This document shows, piece by piece, positions 25,189-40,100 of a stretch of 64,000 bases of DNA (the stretch's first letter is position 1; the number at the start of each line of letters is the position of its first letter). Position numbers and translations under genes: made by a program. Source of the DNA: Theobroma cacao. Taxonomy: Eukaryota > Streptophyta > Magnoliopsida > Malvales > Malvaceae. The stretch lies in the NCBI RefSeq assembly GCF_000208745.1, contig NC_030859.1, forward strand, positions 16,029,426-16,093,425. The letters are read 5' to 3'. The notes under the pieces were generated by a model. It saw only the letters and a list, made by a program, of their open reading frames with translations. It ran no database searches and was not told the DNA's origin.

Positions 25189-28100
25189 TTAGTAAGTACT
25201 GCCGGAGAGATCCCCAGAAAGAGCACTTCCATAAGATACTGATCCAGTCTGTGAAGCAGAACCTCCTCGAGCCTTCTGAATTTGCCGTATCCTGAAAACG
25301 TCTCTTGGCAGTGGTTGGCTTTGAACTGTTGTAGTTTCATCCTCCTCTTGCCCTGGTAAAATAAGAAAACAATGATAAGCCAAATCTCTCCCTGAAGAGA
25401 GATAAGCTTAGAGATGTATTTTAGCTAGCAACTATTTCAAAAGTTGGGCCATTTTGAAAGTGATTGTGATTGTAGATTATACTAAAACAGCATTATTTCA
25501 TACAATCATATCTCTTTGAGTGAGCTTGTGAATCTCAATTGAAAGAATAGTAATTCTTTTTCTGAATGATGCCGTACTAAGTAAGGCAGTTTAACTCCCC
25601 AATTAATTGTAGAGCTACAACCAGTTGAAATCAGCAATCAAATGCCTTGCCAAAAGTGCCAGATGCAATGAACTCTCATAAAAGTAACACACTGACTATC
25701 TGTGAATCTTCAACACTAACACAAAGTATGTACCTCTGGCCAACAACAGAATAACAGAAAATTACATCTATAAGTGCGATAGCACATCCCACTTATATTG
25801 ATTTCAACCCACCATGGCTGGTCCCTTATCCCAAGAAGAAATGATAAAAATATGCAGTTAACCCTCAACACATAAGATATGGATTAGCAAAATTCATACC
25901 CATGAATACGGCAGGAAACTTACTGTCTAGATCCTTTCTTTTTCCAAGATGCCTGTCCCTTGGTCTGAAAGATGAGCTACTAGGGATGGGATGGGACTTG
26001 CTTGAACCAGAAAGATCACTTGTGCTAGGAGCAGGACCTGTAGTCCTTTGAGATGGGAGGGCAGTTAACTTCTTAGTTTGACCAGTTGGTAAGTTACTCT
26101 GCAAACATATGGACAATACAATGTCTACATTTGGTATCGGACCTGTGAAACAAAAAAAAAAGAAAAAACCCATAAGAAAGTCATAAACTAGGATAGACAT
26201 AATTGCACTTGATGACAAAACAAGAAATTAGAACTTATGGAGTATTTACATAACCTCGCTACAAGTGACTAACATCACGCTAATGCATTGTAGAAGACTA
26301 AATTTAGCGTCTTGCACAGGATCATGCATGAACAAACAAATTGGTAAATATGAACTGATGCAGGAGCAACTAGCTAAAGAATTGGGACTTTAGGGCTACC
26401 ATCACTCTATTAGTTTCTAAGGTTCTATGTAAGTGATTGTACACACCATGTTTAAAAGACTAAACTTTACAGCAAGGCATTTCATACATTATAGTGTAAG
26501 GCACAAGTAGGGGTAAAGTCTTGGGGTCAGGGGAGGCATGGCTAGCAGGGGCCCTGACCTTTTGGACTCTTTCTCTATATATACCTTTCTCGAACAAAAA
26601 AGGATAAGTTTGTCTTTGTCTTTGGCCCCTCCTTCACAAAACTTTGTATTAATATGGTAAATTCTCTAATTTGCTAATACTTTTAGTTCTACAACCAACA
26701 ACTCATTTGATTTTCTAAGATTCTCTTAATGGTACTAGTTGATTTTTAACACCTTAAATTAAGGATTTACCTTTTCAGCTAATCAACAAGCATTTGACAC
26801 TAAAGGCTGTGTCAAGCAATCTCCTTTTATATTCGGTTGTTATAGTTTGCGCACAAAATGAATTGTGCATATAACTTTATTTTCTTCTTCTATTTCCAAT
26901 CATCCTTGTAATTTTTCAAGTTTTATAACTTCTATTTAATTTTTATTCAATTCTTTACATATGCAATATGAACTTCAAAGCTTGGAATTTGTATATTTTA
27001 TACTTATCAAAATCTATTTTTTTTTACAATTACTAAATTACATTACTATTTCATTTGAATTCAGTTTTGTACATATTATTTCTCAAAAAGGTTCTCATTA
27101 TTATTCTTATTCTAGCTTCTGCCCCTAGGCATGAGCCTCAAGAAATTAATATATTAAATAAAATATACTTAAATGGGTAAAATAATAATAAAACATTATC
27201 CCAAAGTTAAATACACTAGTCAAAAAGTACCAAGACACAGTCCAAAATGAGAGATCGAAAGGGCGTCTTTGAGAGAAGCCGAGAGGAAAACCAAGAGAGG
27301 AACCGTGACAGAAACCTTGTGAGAAACCATAGGATAGGATCTAGGAGAGTGAGAGCAGTAGATTGGTGGGACTCCCAAGGGTCGAAGGTGAGTGGTGGGA
27401 ATGAGGAATTTCACAGAAGGGCTATGGAAGGGGAGGGAAGATTTGGAAAGTCTGACATCCAGCAGCTGGAGAAGAGGAGTGTTCACAGCTTTTGTAGATA
27501 ATGTGAGCAGAAAAATAGGATGGAAAGAACTTAAGATGTTCTTTGATCAAATTGGGGTAGTGATTGACTGCTTCATGCCCAAACAATCGATGAGAAGGGC
27601 TGCCAGATTCGCGTTCATCTGATACCGAACAGCAGAGGAATTGAACAGAGCCATAAGACGGGCAGCATATCCGGTTGGATGGAAGGTTTCTAGTCATCGA
27701 AGAGGCTGATAAGCCTAAGGAAAGGAATGATGAGGAAGGACCTGTGATGCACCAAAACAAGAAGGAGCTCTATGGTGGAGATCAGAAAAGCTCATATAGA
27801 GATGTGGTAACCTGAGGAGGTAGTGAGGGCAATAGGAGTGGGGTTCGTGCGACACTAACCAAAACCTAACAGGGGCTAAAGGTGGATAGTGTCAAAGTGG
27901 ACATCAATGAGGAAGAGGTTGAATGGCTCAGGCTGAGTGCAATGGGGAAACTTAGGACCAAAACAAACTGCAAGGCGATTCAGAGTGCATTATTCAGGGA
28001 AGAAGTCTCTGCTGGGGGTTTGAATGTCCTTATTAAGTTAATGATATAGAACTTCTTCTTGATCAGTATACTGAAATTTTTAATGTCTCGTTCAAAGAGA

Positions 28101-31100
28101 TCAAATCATATTGCTTAGCGAACGATGAGAGGATATATATGGTTTGGGTCTGAATTGAAGAACTACCTTGCATCTCTGGCATGCGAGAATTTTTGAAACA
28201 ATGGGAAATGTTTGGGGAAAGTTCATTCAAACACACTTAGCAACCATAGGCAGGACCAGGTTGGATGTGGTGAGTATCAAGGTTGAAGTGCTAAGCAGGA
28301 ATATTCCCGCGTGCCCCCAGATCATCGTCAGTGGCAAGCTATACACAATGAGAGCAACAGTGGTTGGAGTGGAATCGTGTGATTTGGACTGTTTGGTGCC
28401 TGGAGGGGCTAGAACAACCAGGTCAGGTTATCACCAATCAAACAGTAAGGTTGGTCCTAGGGAGAAGAAGGAGATAAAACCTCAACCGTTAATGTAGATG
28501 AGGTGGAGTTGGGTTTCAAAGGAACAGTGGTGATGATGTCTAGGGATGGGCAATCGGAAAAGCCAATACAGATGGGTATTGGGAGTCCTCAATTATCGGG
28601 GAAAGCTGATGGGTAAAGCTGGCATGGTTGACCAACCAAGGTGCTTCAAATCTTCTGGATTGGAGGGAAACCCGAATGAGGAATTAGCCACACGGGCTGA
28701 AGGCCAAGTAATTATGGGCTTGAGAAGTGTGACTGCCCTTCCATCGAGAATGCCAAATGCAGGGGGCCAGGTGACAAAAGAGAATGGGCCCAAAGAAAGA
28801 AAAAAGGTAAGGAGAGATGTTCATATGAGCCTTGTGAGGATATTGGGTCGAGAAGGGATGATGGATCTTAAAGTTCAGAAGGGGATCCAGTCCTTCACGC
28901 AAAGTATGGCCTTTGGGGCCTTAAAAGGCTTTACGTGGATAATGGGGCCAGTCCTAGTAGTCTAAAACATCAATGAATAATTATATCCAGTCAAGGGAGT
29001 GGAAAATGCCCATGTCAGGACCATGAGATAAAAAACAATGAGTTTGGGGGTAAGTGATAGGAAGATGAAGGCTCAATTCCAAATGAGAGTAGGCGGAGTC
29101 TAACGAAAATGGGATGACTTAGGATGAAGTTTGATCAGAGGATTCAGTGGTGAATGAGATCTCAAGGGAGACGAGTCAACGATTGTTCAGATATAGGAGA
29201 GCTTGAGCGAAGACATAGAGATCCGGGATTATCACATGCTGATGATGTTGTGTTAATTGATTGGATGAGATTGATGGGTAGGATGAACAAAGGAAAGAGC
29301 AAAGATCAAGGTAAAAGGAAGAAAAGCCCCAAAGAGCAAGGATGGTAGGGCAGGTAGAAAATTGGCTTAAAGGCAATTAAAGAGTTGGGTACAAGCAGTG
29401 GACCAACAAGCAAATGACCGAAAGGAGGCCGAGGATTCTAATTTTTCCTCAGAAAAGAGCTGATGGAGGGATAGTTTGCGATTAAGTGATGGGAATTTTG
29501 GGATGGAGAACAATGAATTGGGGGAAAGGGACGCAAGGTGCGAAAAATGCGAAAAGGGAAGACAGTGAAAAATTGCTAGTGCCCAAATCAAAAAAAGAGC
29601 TTAGAAATATCATGATCTGGGAGGAGGCATCAGCAATGATGGACATATGTAGTGATGGGAATTTGGGGATGGTGAACAATGAATTGGGGGAAAGGGATGC
29701 AAGGTGCGAGAAATGGGAAAAGGGAAGACAGTGAAAACATTGCTAGTGCCCAAATAAGATAAGGAGCTTAGAAATATAATGATCTGGAAGGAGGCATTAG
29801 CAATGATGGACATATGTAGTAGTGTGGGTTTGGAGTTTCAAGCGAAAAAGGAAGTACTCCAAGAAATGACAGAATGGGAGGCAATTGGCTTTTGAACTTA
29901 TCCTGAGACACTGTTCAGGTACGACTATGTATGCTTTTTATTAATGATTATACTATCTTGGAATTTGAGAGGTGCAGGGGTGGAAAAAAGGCGAGCACTA
30001 TGACGAGCGATTACCAAATGCAAGCAGAACATGGTGTTTGTACAAAAAACAAATATGCAGAGACCATATGATGGGATTTTTAAAAAGTTATGGCAAAGAG
30101 ACCGAGTGGTAGGGAGGCCAATGAAGTCAGAAGGTAAAGCAGGTGGCCTTATTAATATGTGGCAGGACTTCTTCAATTGGAGGTCATTTGAGCACAAGAA
30201 CTATTTGTTGTTGATTAGAATGGTGAGCACATTGAATATCAGATGTTGATTTAGTAACTTTATGCACCAAATGATGAAGGAAAGCAAAATGGGGTGTGGA
30301 ATGAGTTGAAATTGGTTGTGGAAAGATCTGGAATTATGTAGGTTCTCGGGGGAGACTTTAATGTAGTAAGAAGAGACAAGGAGAGAATTGGAAGAGGTGA
30401 AGTGGGGTGCTTGGTAATGAGGTTTGATGAGTTTATAAATGAAGTGGACTTAGTAGATCTATCTCTGATTGGGAGTAAATTCACATGGTGTAACATCAGA
30501 GAGGAGCTAGCATTTATTAGACTTGATCGTTTCCTGGTGGCGGCTGATTTATTGGATAGGGAGGAAAGCTTGGTCCAAAAATGCTTGCCAATCTCGATCT
30601 TGGACCACAACCCAATTGTACTAGGATTGGGAGTGGTGGATTGGAGACCCAAGCCTTTCAAGTTTCTCAACTACTAGATGGATGAGAAAAGCTTCAAAAC
30701 CATTCTTAAGGATTATTGAGACAGCATGGATGAAGGAAATAGGGGAGGGAACAGCCTTGGGAGGAAACTTAAAGGCCTTAAACCAATATTGAAGGAATGG
30801 CACAAGCAAATCTCTGAGAACATTCAAGAAAAAATTACCAAGTTGGAGGCTGAGCTTCAGAGTCTTAATGAGATATGGCAGGAAGGGACAGCTGGTCTGG
30901 ATATCAAATAGGTGGTAATGGCTAAGAGAGATAAGTTGTGAGATTTGTATAGAATTGAGGAAAGGGAATGGCAACAAAAATCTAGAGTAAAGTGGATAAT
31001 TGAGGGGGGTTCACAACACTTGTTTCTTCCATATCAGGGCCTTAGCAAGATAAAGAACTAACTTGATTCAGCAGCTGAAAATTGATGTAAGGTACGGTCA

Positions 31101-34100
31101 ATCGGAAGAAATAAAAATGCAATGGCTCAATACTTTGCTGAATTCTACAAAAGCAAGAGGGTGTTCATGTTGAGGGAGTTTCATTGTCCATTTAGGGTGT
31201 TGAGTACAAAGGCGGCTGATATTTTGGAAAAATGCTTCTCGGAAAAAGAGGTATGAGATACCCTATGCAATTGTGATGGGAACAAGGCCTCGGGACCCAA
31301 TGGGTTTAATTTCAGCTTCTTTGAGAATCCGTGGGATGTGGTGAAGGATGATGTAATGAGGAGCTTGGAGGTATTCTTCAAAACAGGAAAATTGGAACAT
31401 GGAGCTAACAATTCTTTTTTCACTTTGATTCCCAAAGTCCAAAACCCTTCCAATATTTTTGAGAATAGGCCGATTAGCCTTGTGAGGAGTTTATATAAAA
31501 TTTTGGCGAAGCTCCTAGCGAATTGACTCCAAATGGTTATTGGGAAGGTTATTAGAGGCAAACAGTTTGCTTTTGTGAAGGGGAGACAGTTGATGGATTG
31601 TGCCTTAATAGCCAACGAGGTAATTGACATTTTAGAGAAAGGGCAAAAAGGAGGATTCCTATTCAAAGTTGACTTTGAGAAGGCCTACGATAGTGTGGAC
31701 TGGGGTTTCCTTCAGTTTATAATGGGGAAGTTAGGGTTTGCGAGGAAGTGGAGGAAATGGATAATGGGTTGCCTAACGACTGATAATATTTCTGTTCTTG
31801 TTAATGGCGTCACAACCGAAGGATGGAAAAAGGCTTATGATAGGGCTGTCTGCTTTCACCATTCTTGTTTAATATTGTGGCAGAGGCTTTTAGCTAGATG
31901 ATGAGTAAGGCTGAAGTTCTACAATTGTACCAAGGAGTTCCTATTGGTCGGAATGGGCTTGTGATCTCTCATCTACAGTTTATCGACGACACTATGATTT
32001 TCTACAAACCTCAGCATCAAAATCTTATCAATGCTAAGAGAGTTTTGAGATGCTTTCAACTTGTGTGCAGCCTTAAGAACAATTTCCACAAGAGCAGCCT
32101 AATAGGTATTGGTGTGGATGATCAACTGGTTAGAAGAAGAGCAGGAACGATTGCATGTAGGATAGGGGAACTTCCATCGGTGTACTTGGGGCGAGGCTGA
32201 ACTCTAAAATAATTTGGAAACCTATCGTAGAATAGTTTGAGACATGCCATGCGGGATGGAAAACAATGGTTCTCTCAATAGGGGTAGAGTTACCCTTCTT
32301 CAACTGGTGCTTGTGAGCCTCCCAATCTTCTTCATGTCTTTGTTCCCAATTCTAAGAGAAGTGAAAAATGAGCTGGAAAAAATAAAAAGAAGGTTTCTAT
32401 GGAGTGGAGTTCAGGAAAAACGGAAAATTCATGACATAGGATGCGATAAGGTCTGTAGATACGAGGATGGTGGGTTGGGTATCATTGATCTGGAAATTAA
32501 AAATAGAACGCTTCTTAATAAATGGATATGGAGGTATGGGAGAGAGAGGGATAGCTTATGGAGGGAGGTGATAGTGGAGAAGACCAGAGGGGGTCCCACC
32601 AATCTTCTGCTCAAAACAAACACAAACAGGGAGTGTTCCTCTGCTTGGAAAAACATTATTAAGCCTCTTTCACCTATTAACCAAATTTTCATCCAGGTTT
32701 TATTTTTCACATGGTTATAGGTAATGAAAGGCGTATCCAGTTTTGGACAGACAGGTGGACCAAGGGCATCCTCAAGGAAAGCTACCCCAAGATTTTTGCA
32801 CTAGCAACCGACAAAGGTGGGCTGGTCAATGAGTATGGCAAATCGAACAATGAAAATTGGGTGTGGCATATCAATCTAAGACGATATCCTTTTGGATGGG
32901 AGGAAAACCAATGGGAACAATTCAAACCATAGTGGAGTATCATTTATGTAAGGACCTTGAGCACACCTTGGTATGGAAAAGCTCGGCAGCGGGGAAGTTC
33001 TCTATTAAATCTTTCTGCAAAGATGCAATATGGGTCAACAGCCCCGACAAGGGAGTGTGGAAAGAAATTTGAGCCGGCCTTGCTCCGTTTAGAGTTGAGG
33101 TCTTCCCTTGGCAGTTGATGCATGAACGGGTTGCGGTTAAGCATGAGCTGATCAAAAGACGTATGATTACGGAGGATCTTGCTGGATGCACTTTATGTCA
33201 TGATGAGATTTAAATTGTTGAGACACTTATTTTTCCATTGCAAAGAAACATGGAGAGTGTGGATAAGATGGTGTGATATATGGGGGGTTAAATGGATCAC
33301 TCCTAATGATGTGGGAATGTTTTTGAGATTATGGAATAACACTTTAGTGAAACAGGGGGACCAAAAAGTTTGGAAATTGGGGTTTTATGCAATCGTATGG
33401 TTGGATTGAGGAATGAAAGGAGGTATGTGCTGGTAAGAGGATTGTTACTGACGGCCATTGGTGAAGGGACATGAGGCTCACAGTGGTGCTTTGTGGGGAT
33501 AATAGCAAGTACTTCCTCTTCTCCCTTAATGCTCTGTTAATGTGCAGCTGCATCATTTATTTTTGTTATGGCCCTGTTTTTTGTTTTAATCCGAACCCTA
33601 ATGTGTTGTCATGCTGGGTGTATGTTATTCTGGTGCTTTGTCTGATTGGGTTACAATTGTTTATAGGCTGGGGGTAGGATTTGGTTTTGATGTCAGGTTG
33701 AGCTATACAAAGCTGAGTTATTTTTTGTATAGGGAATAGGTGTACGGGGTTTGATCATGGGATCCAGGGGCTTTTGGCTTGGACATTTGTACAGGGGATG
33801 GAGTTTTGAGATCAATATACTTTTGGTGATTGTATAATGATCTCAAAACTCTTTTTGAATCAGATGAAGGACTGATTTTCCTTCAATCAATGAATTGTAC
33901 CTTTCCAAAAAAAAAAAAAATGCGCTAGTCCTTTTCTGAGGACAATTAAAAAAGACAAAAGAGGGCAAAACAAATAATTTTTTGCAAGGATACCAGATTA
34001 CCAGGGAGTTAAAGGGCCAAAATGAAGTGTTTTGCCCCCTTGAATTTCAAATAAACAAAAGAAACTTGTGATCTTGATTTAGCAGAGTACTATTGACAGT

Positions 34101-37100
34101 GATAAAAATCTAAATCAAATTGATATTACTGAAAAGCAGAATAGGAGCTTTAACTCTCCCTCTCTTTCCCATCTATTTATCTGTTTCTCGCTCTTAAGTC
34201 TTAAATCCACTTTGCCATCTATTGTATCTGGTGTCTCTATATGCCTCTGATAACAACTTAAGCACCACATCAAATGATTTCAAAAGATTTATCCAATTTG
34301 CAAAGCTTTGTATCAACTGTTATTTTTTGTTCTAAAGATCTATCAAACCAACTAAACATCTGCTTCAACAACTATCTTTTGGCGAAATAATTTGCATCTT
34401 TCCATCATCTCCTTTTTCTCTTGAAAATCTGAACAGCTAAATCCTAACAACAGGCCTTAATTTATTGTGATTTTGTTGCCTTTTTTCTTTCCTTTCTTTC
34501 TTTATTTTTAAATGCAATTGTTGATTCGTTTTAGCACACATTTATGATGGAAAAGCACAAAAAGCATGAATTGGATGCTATTCTCTTGCTCTGTACTGAT
34601 AAATTTAACGCATCAAAGCCACCAAGGCATTCTATGCTTTGAAGCATGCCATGAGGCATGTCTTAGAAACACCATTTAAATCATAGGTTGATATCATTCA
34701 GATATAAAAGGTTTCCTAAATCTAAACTCTAGTTTTTCTAGTAGTAATTTCAATTTGAGTTGTGAAGTACAGTTTCTGTTGCTTTCTACTGAGCCTGATG
34801 TCTCATTTGACTAAACAAGAAAATGAGAATATCAGTCAAACACACACAACTTTCCAAAGATATCATTCTATTTGCAGGGACAATGAAAAACACCAAATCA
34901 AACGGACAAATTCAAGCAGACGCATTGCTCCTATTTCATCCTCAATATGTTGCATTCAGATTATAACTTTATATGATAGACAATTGGTATTACAGGATGC
35001 AGAACTGCAGTAAAAGTTTGAAAAGTTACCTTCAAGAGCAGGCAAGTTTGTCAGAAATGCCACCAAAGCAGGTGGTGTTGCTTTCAGTACTTCATCAAAT
35101 GCATTGGCAGATCCACTGTCTACTGCAGAAATTGTGGGATTTGACAAGGGGTTGGAAGCAGCAAGAATTGCAGGAGCTGTTGTGTTTGGAGGAGCTGCAG
35201 TTCCTGCGTATGAACAAGTTCAGTTTAATAAGTATGTACTAATTCAATATGATTCAACAAGCATATAATTCAATGATGTCAAAGTTAAAAACACGATATT
35301 TTAACATTCTGGTCATGTCAGTTTCCTGAGGTAAATAAGCAGAAATGCTAAAAAAGAAGCTGTTAACCTTTTCAAGCCTAAAGAATGATTGGAAAACAAA
35401 TATCATGTGCGGTATACATCTTAACCTTGTTAGATTTTAAACATCCAACCCCCACCCTCTCTCAAAACCTTCCCTCTTCTATTGCTCAAAAGGGGGTGAT
35501 GACATAAAAAAGGGAACGAAAATGGAAACACCCAAAATCTTAATGACTATAATTCCTACGAATTACACCTAGGAGTATAACTTCATCACATGATCAACCA
35601 GCTTCATTACCATTGCAGTTACTCTAAAAACTGTTTTCAACAATTGAAAAGAGCACAGAGTTATACCTGTTTAGAGGGAAAGACTTCAAAAAGAATAATA
35701 ATAGTAAAAAGTTACATGATTTTATTTAACCTATTTAACTCATTATTCCAGCAACTTCAAAAATTTAGAATCTCAGATCTTCCTTGATTATTTTCCTTCT
35801 GCCTATTCAGTTGGCCAAAATTGAACTTAAGGAAAGGTCTCTTATGGCTTTCTATTATGTTAGAGTTTGAGGACCATCAAAAGGATTCCAATACCTAGAG
35901 CCAAACTTGATTAATACATCTTCTAACAATTACCAAATCAGGGCTTAGTTATTACTGTATTATTTACAATTTTACAATAATCAAAAGAACCGATACCTGG
36001 AGCCAAACTTGGCTCTGACATCTTTTGACAATTACTGAAAAAAGAACATTTTCTATACTTTCTTTTCCTGTGACTAAAACACCAGAACACTAGGTCCTTT
36101 GGCAGTATTTTATTGTTCTCTTATCATTTAGCATTCTCAAATCTTTTTTATTTTTTTCTCTTTTATTCTCAGATTTGCTTTGCCAGGATTCACGTCATAG
36201 TATTTATAGAAAGATGGATAGCCATAATCCTAGGTATAACATTCCAAATTCTACGAGAACTAGGACACTTTTAATAAAACTGTTTTGCTATCTATAGACA
36301 AATGATTTTGGCTTGATTTATTAGTTACCCATGCATGTCTTGTAACTGTTACTTGCCAGTTTTACATCATTAATTGTTCAAATCATCAGAGTATGTCAAA
36401 GATTGATCATGTGACAGGATACATACCAGATTTGGTAAAAGGATCTTAGATTAAACTCACAAAACTGAGAAGTTTGTAGAAAAGTTCTAGCTTGGTTAGC
36501 TACAATATTGAGATAGCCATAAATAATTCCAAAGGTCATTATTGGCACATGGAACAATCCAGCACCATCAGTGACAAGGTCAAATGAAATCGTTTTGTCA
36601 CCACATGACAGTCCTTACCCCTCTTTATTTTAGAGTGAGTGAGTTGTCAACACTTTATTAACTGCATTAATGATGCCTCTTTAGCCTGTAAATGTGCCTG
36701 ATATAACCTCAATCTTCAGCAACTCAACCAGACAAATAACACAACTTCTATCTTTACATTCTAAAGATTACCAAACCAAAATCCTAACAAAAACTGAACT
36801 TGATGATTTACACAGAGAAGAAACTACACCAGGGACAAAACTATGGCATAATCTTGCATAAGATACAAGCAGCTTCTTACCCTCAACTATAGCAATTTAG
36901 TGATCTACACTTGCTTTATGTTCTCAAGAGATTGACAATAATTTTATGGCCATACCTAAACGATTGTGACAAACCTCACCTCAACCAGCAAGTAGTGGCA
37001 ATGAGCACTTTTTGTTCAGATTCTAGTCTGAACAGAACTTGACACTAAGGCAAAGGAAAAATGAGTAAACCCTGACTCAGATTCTAGTTCTCTTTGAAGG

Positions 37101-40100
37101 AACTCTATATCAACTTAGAAACAACCCTAAAGTACTACTGCATAGAGTGGTATCCCCTTTCCCTCATCCCAACCAAAAGAGAGAGAGAGAGAGAGTAAAT
37201 AAGGGAGAGTGCAGTGTCAATAATAAAAATGTAAACTCCAGAAAGAAATTTGCAATGATCTGCAGAGAAGGAATTTAGACTAAAGTAACAAACCAAACAT
37301 TGAAAGTTGTAAACTCTTGTCCTTCAGCATTCCCTTTATTTAATGTATTTTCCCTTTTGCATATTTATTCTTCTGTTGCAAGCCAATATTCTTTTCTTTG
37401 TTTTTGTCCTGGTTTATAGCATTTGATTATTACTACTACAGGTGATAGACTCCTTAGAGTTGCAAAAGGTCTCTTTAGTTTTATATTCCTTGATCACCTG
37501 ACAGCCGACTATAAATACATTACTTTAAATGGCACATCTATAACTGTTGTTGTGGACATCTGTGTCGAACATTGAAAAACTGCACTTTATTCTTATATTT
37601 AATGGTGAAATAATTCAAGACTTGTTAACTATGAGGGTCGAGCATGTGCTTCTCCATTTGATGTGCCATCTGTGACAGACCAGTGTGCCACATACCAAGA
37701 CATGGACCAAGGTTTTGCACCAATTATAACAGTAATGATCAGTTAGCAATCAACTCAAGCATCCAAAGTTTTATATTTGTAAGTCATAAGTATGGGGGGA
37801 CAGCTTTTATTCTCAACTTATGTATGTATCAATAAATGACAAATTGCTCCTCTTATCATAAGCATGCTTCCATATTAACCCTAAATGAAAGTTAAACCTA
37901 CAGCTTAAAACAAATTCACTCCAAGCAATCCAAAATTTTAAAAAATAAAAATAAAAATTTCCCTAAGAGACATAAAACCCTTATTACTAAAGGATTACAT
38001 AGCTCTTCTATAAAAAAGAACCAAAAAAATTATATAGCTCAGTAGTAGCATTAACTATATTTTTTTTATAGCTTTCTTCTTGCTTTCCTCTTGAGTTAAA
38101 CTGATATGTACGACCAATTTCTTTTCAGTCCTGAGCAGAGTTATGGAGGTTATTCTATTGTAACTATTCTACACATCATGGTCAAAATTAGTTTATTATT
38201 TGCTGTCAAGATTTTCATAATTAAGTTTGTACTATGGAAAACATACAAAATATTGGAGTTCCTACCTAGTCTAATTTCCAGGCCAAAAATATATAAATAA
38301 ATAAAACCTACTACTAATTTCCATTGCTCTCATTTTCCATGGCACTTGAATCAATAAAAAATGTTTATGGCAGTTCCCTTAAAGTTGCCAAGGGAAACAG
38401 AATCCCACAGGAAAGAATCACAAGATTGTTGAGGTCTATACATAAAATTGTTTATCATAATTATCCAAAAAAAAAATTTATTACATTAAACAATAACTAT
38501 TCATGCATGGATGATTACATGAGTCTTTATAAAGGACTTCTTATAAGTTTCTATTTCAATCCCACTAAGGACCAATGCATAACATATGTCAAGACTATAA
38601 TATAAACCTAAAGACAACAAGAAAGATCCTCCATCCATCCACAATCCCCAAAGTTGATAAGGAAAATATATACTATTGAAAGCAATCACATGATTATTGA
38701 GGCCTATATTTTTTACCAAAATTAAAGCATGTTACTGAAAAATAATGATTCCAGAATTAATACCAGAATGTTGCCTTGGATCATAAACCACCATCTGAGA
38801 TATATCTGGATAAAGGACTTTAACAGAAGCAGTTGAATTGCTTGTTGGTGCGGATGGATTCTTATCTGCACAAATGAAAACCAAAATTAGTCCAATGGGT
38901 ACTAATGGTAGCTAAAGAAGATTTACCTGGAACAAGAACAAATAGCAAAGATTTACCTATTGTCGCAGATCCATTAGAGAAAGCTGACTTTTCCACTTTC
39001 TTACCAATGTTTTTAGCGAGCCACTGAAGAGAATATCAGTGGAGTTCAAAAATTAGCAATACGAAGTCAATAATTTCAACATAATGACACCAAAAGAAGA
39101 AGGTCATCAGTGCTGCCCTTTCCTGTCTCTTTTAGTATTTTGTTTCTATAATTCTTACATCTTACAAATACCATCACAAATACAGTTGTCAAACAAAAAA
39201 AAAATCACACATAAAGAAGTTCCAAATTTCATCATATTTATTGCAGAGACACAGGCACCAAGATTGAGCTTCTACACAAGAAAGCCCAAGAGTTAGACTT
39301 TCAACACCTACCTGAAGATTGTTTGATTTTTTATCAATTTAAGAATGGTAGCATCTTTATGTGATACTTATAAAATAAAAAATGAAAAATCAGTAATTCA
39401 CTGTATGTCTACACTTCCGCTGTCTCAACACCCTAAACCATACTAGATAAATGCTGTTCAAGATCCAGGCACCTAGCAGGTAGATGTTATTGAGACAGAC
39501 TTCAATAATCTGGGGCAAGAACAAATCAGAGTATTTGCATTTGACTAGAGGTGTCCAATGGTTGGATTGCATTTGGCTTAGTGAGAAGTTTAAAAGGAGC
39601 CCAAGTATGGTTCTACCTTTACAATGCCATTACGTTAACCATATAAAGTACAAAGGTTATGATTAAAATAAAGATAATGCTACTTACAATATGTAAAACA
39701 TCTATGAACTTGCATACCGCCATTTCTATTATCAAATACACATTTTTCTTATATGGAAATTTCCAACCTCATTACATCAATGAACTTCCAAATTGCCCAT
39801 CATTCATTAGCATATATCTCTGAGTTAAAATTTAGGCGTATTTATGACCTACTTCTCAAATCCATCACAACAATCTAAACACTCATCACTTTTTAAACAC
39901 TCTCCTCCCACCCTCAAAATTTTAATGCATATGCTTTGACAGTGTTTACGAGCATTTTTCAGTTGCTGGGGAAAGGATAGGAGAACTGCTTAAGTCGTTT
40001 TTGTGTCTTCCAGTATTACTGGGCCTTTATCTGTGGTTCAAGAGTGACTGGAAGTAATATTTGCTAGTGCAACATTTCAAACTTAAGTAACCTATGTATA

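Larger units (their letters stand above)
27240..33920 (+). mobile_element. decayed L1-type LINE retrotransposon, antisense in CstF77 intron 20
   Basis: A near full-length plant LINE broken by stops and frameshifts. In order: ORF1 region with an RRM-like stretch (about 27479-27620, FVDNVSRKIGWKEL) and a gag-like tail to about 28500; ORF2 endonuclease (about 29935-30680: LSWNLRGAG, GGDFNVV, LDHNPIVL); reverse transcriptase (about 31180-32200: FVKGRQLMDCALIANEVI, KVDFEKAYDSVDW, and LQFIDDTMIF where active elements have FADD); and the C-terminal zinc finger (about 33180-33270: CTLCHDE, HLFFHCKETWRVW). It ends in 14 A (33907-33920). Orientation is opposite to the host gene. A possible degenerate target duplication shares CTAGTC (27216-27221 and 33925-33930), too short to trust. 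The 5' end is approximate. Confidence 0.9.

Noticed and set aside
26515..27140. Possible transposon between two C/G-rich motifs in intron 20
   Set aside because: The supposed ends share only about seven bases in inverted order; too weak to call.
27247..33677. Many ORFs of 60-160 codons in the LINE region as possible separate genes
   Set aside because: They are pieces of one LINE in shifting frames, with endonuclease, reverse transcriptase and zinc finger in the right order.
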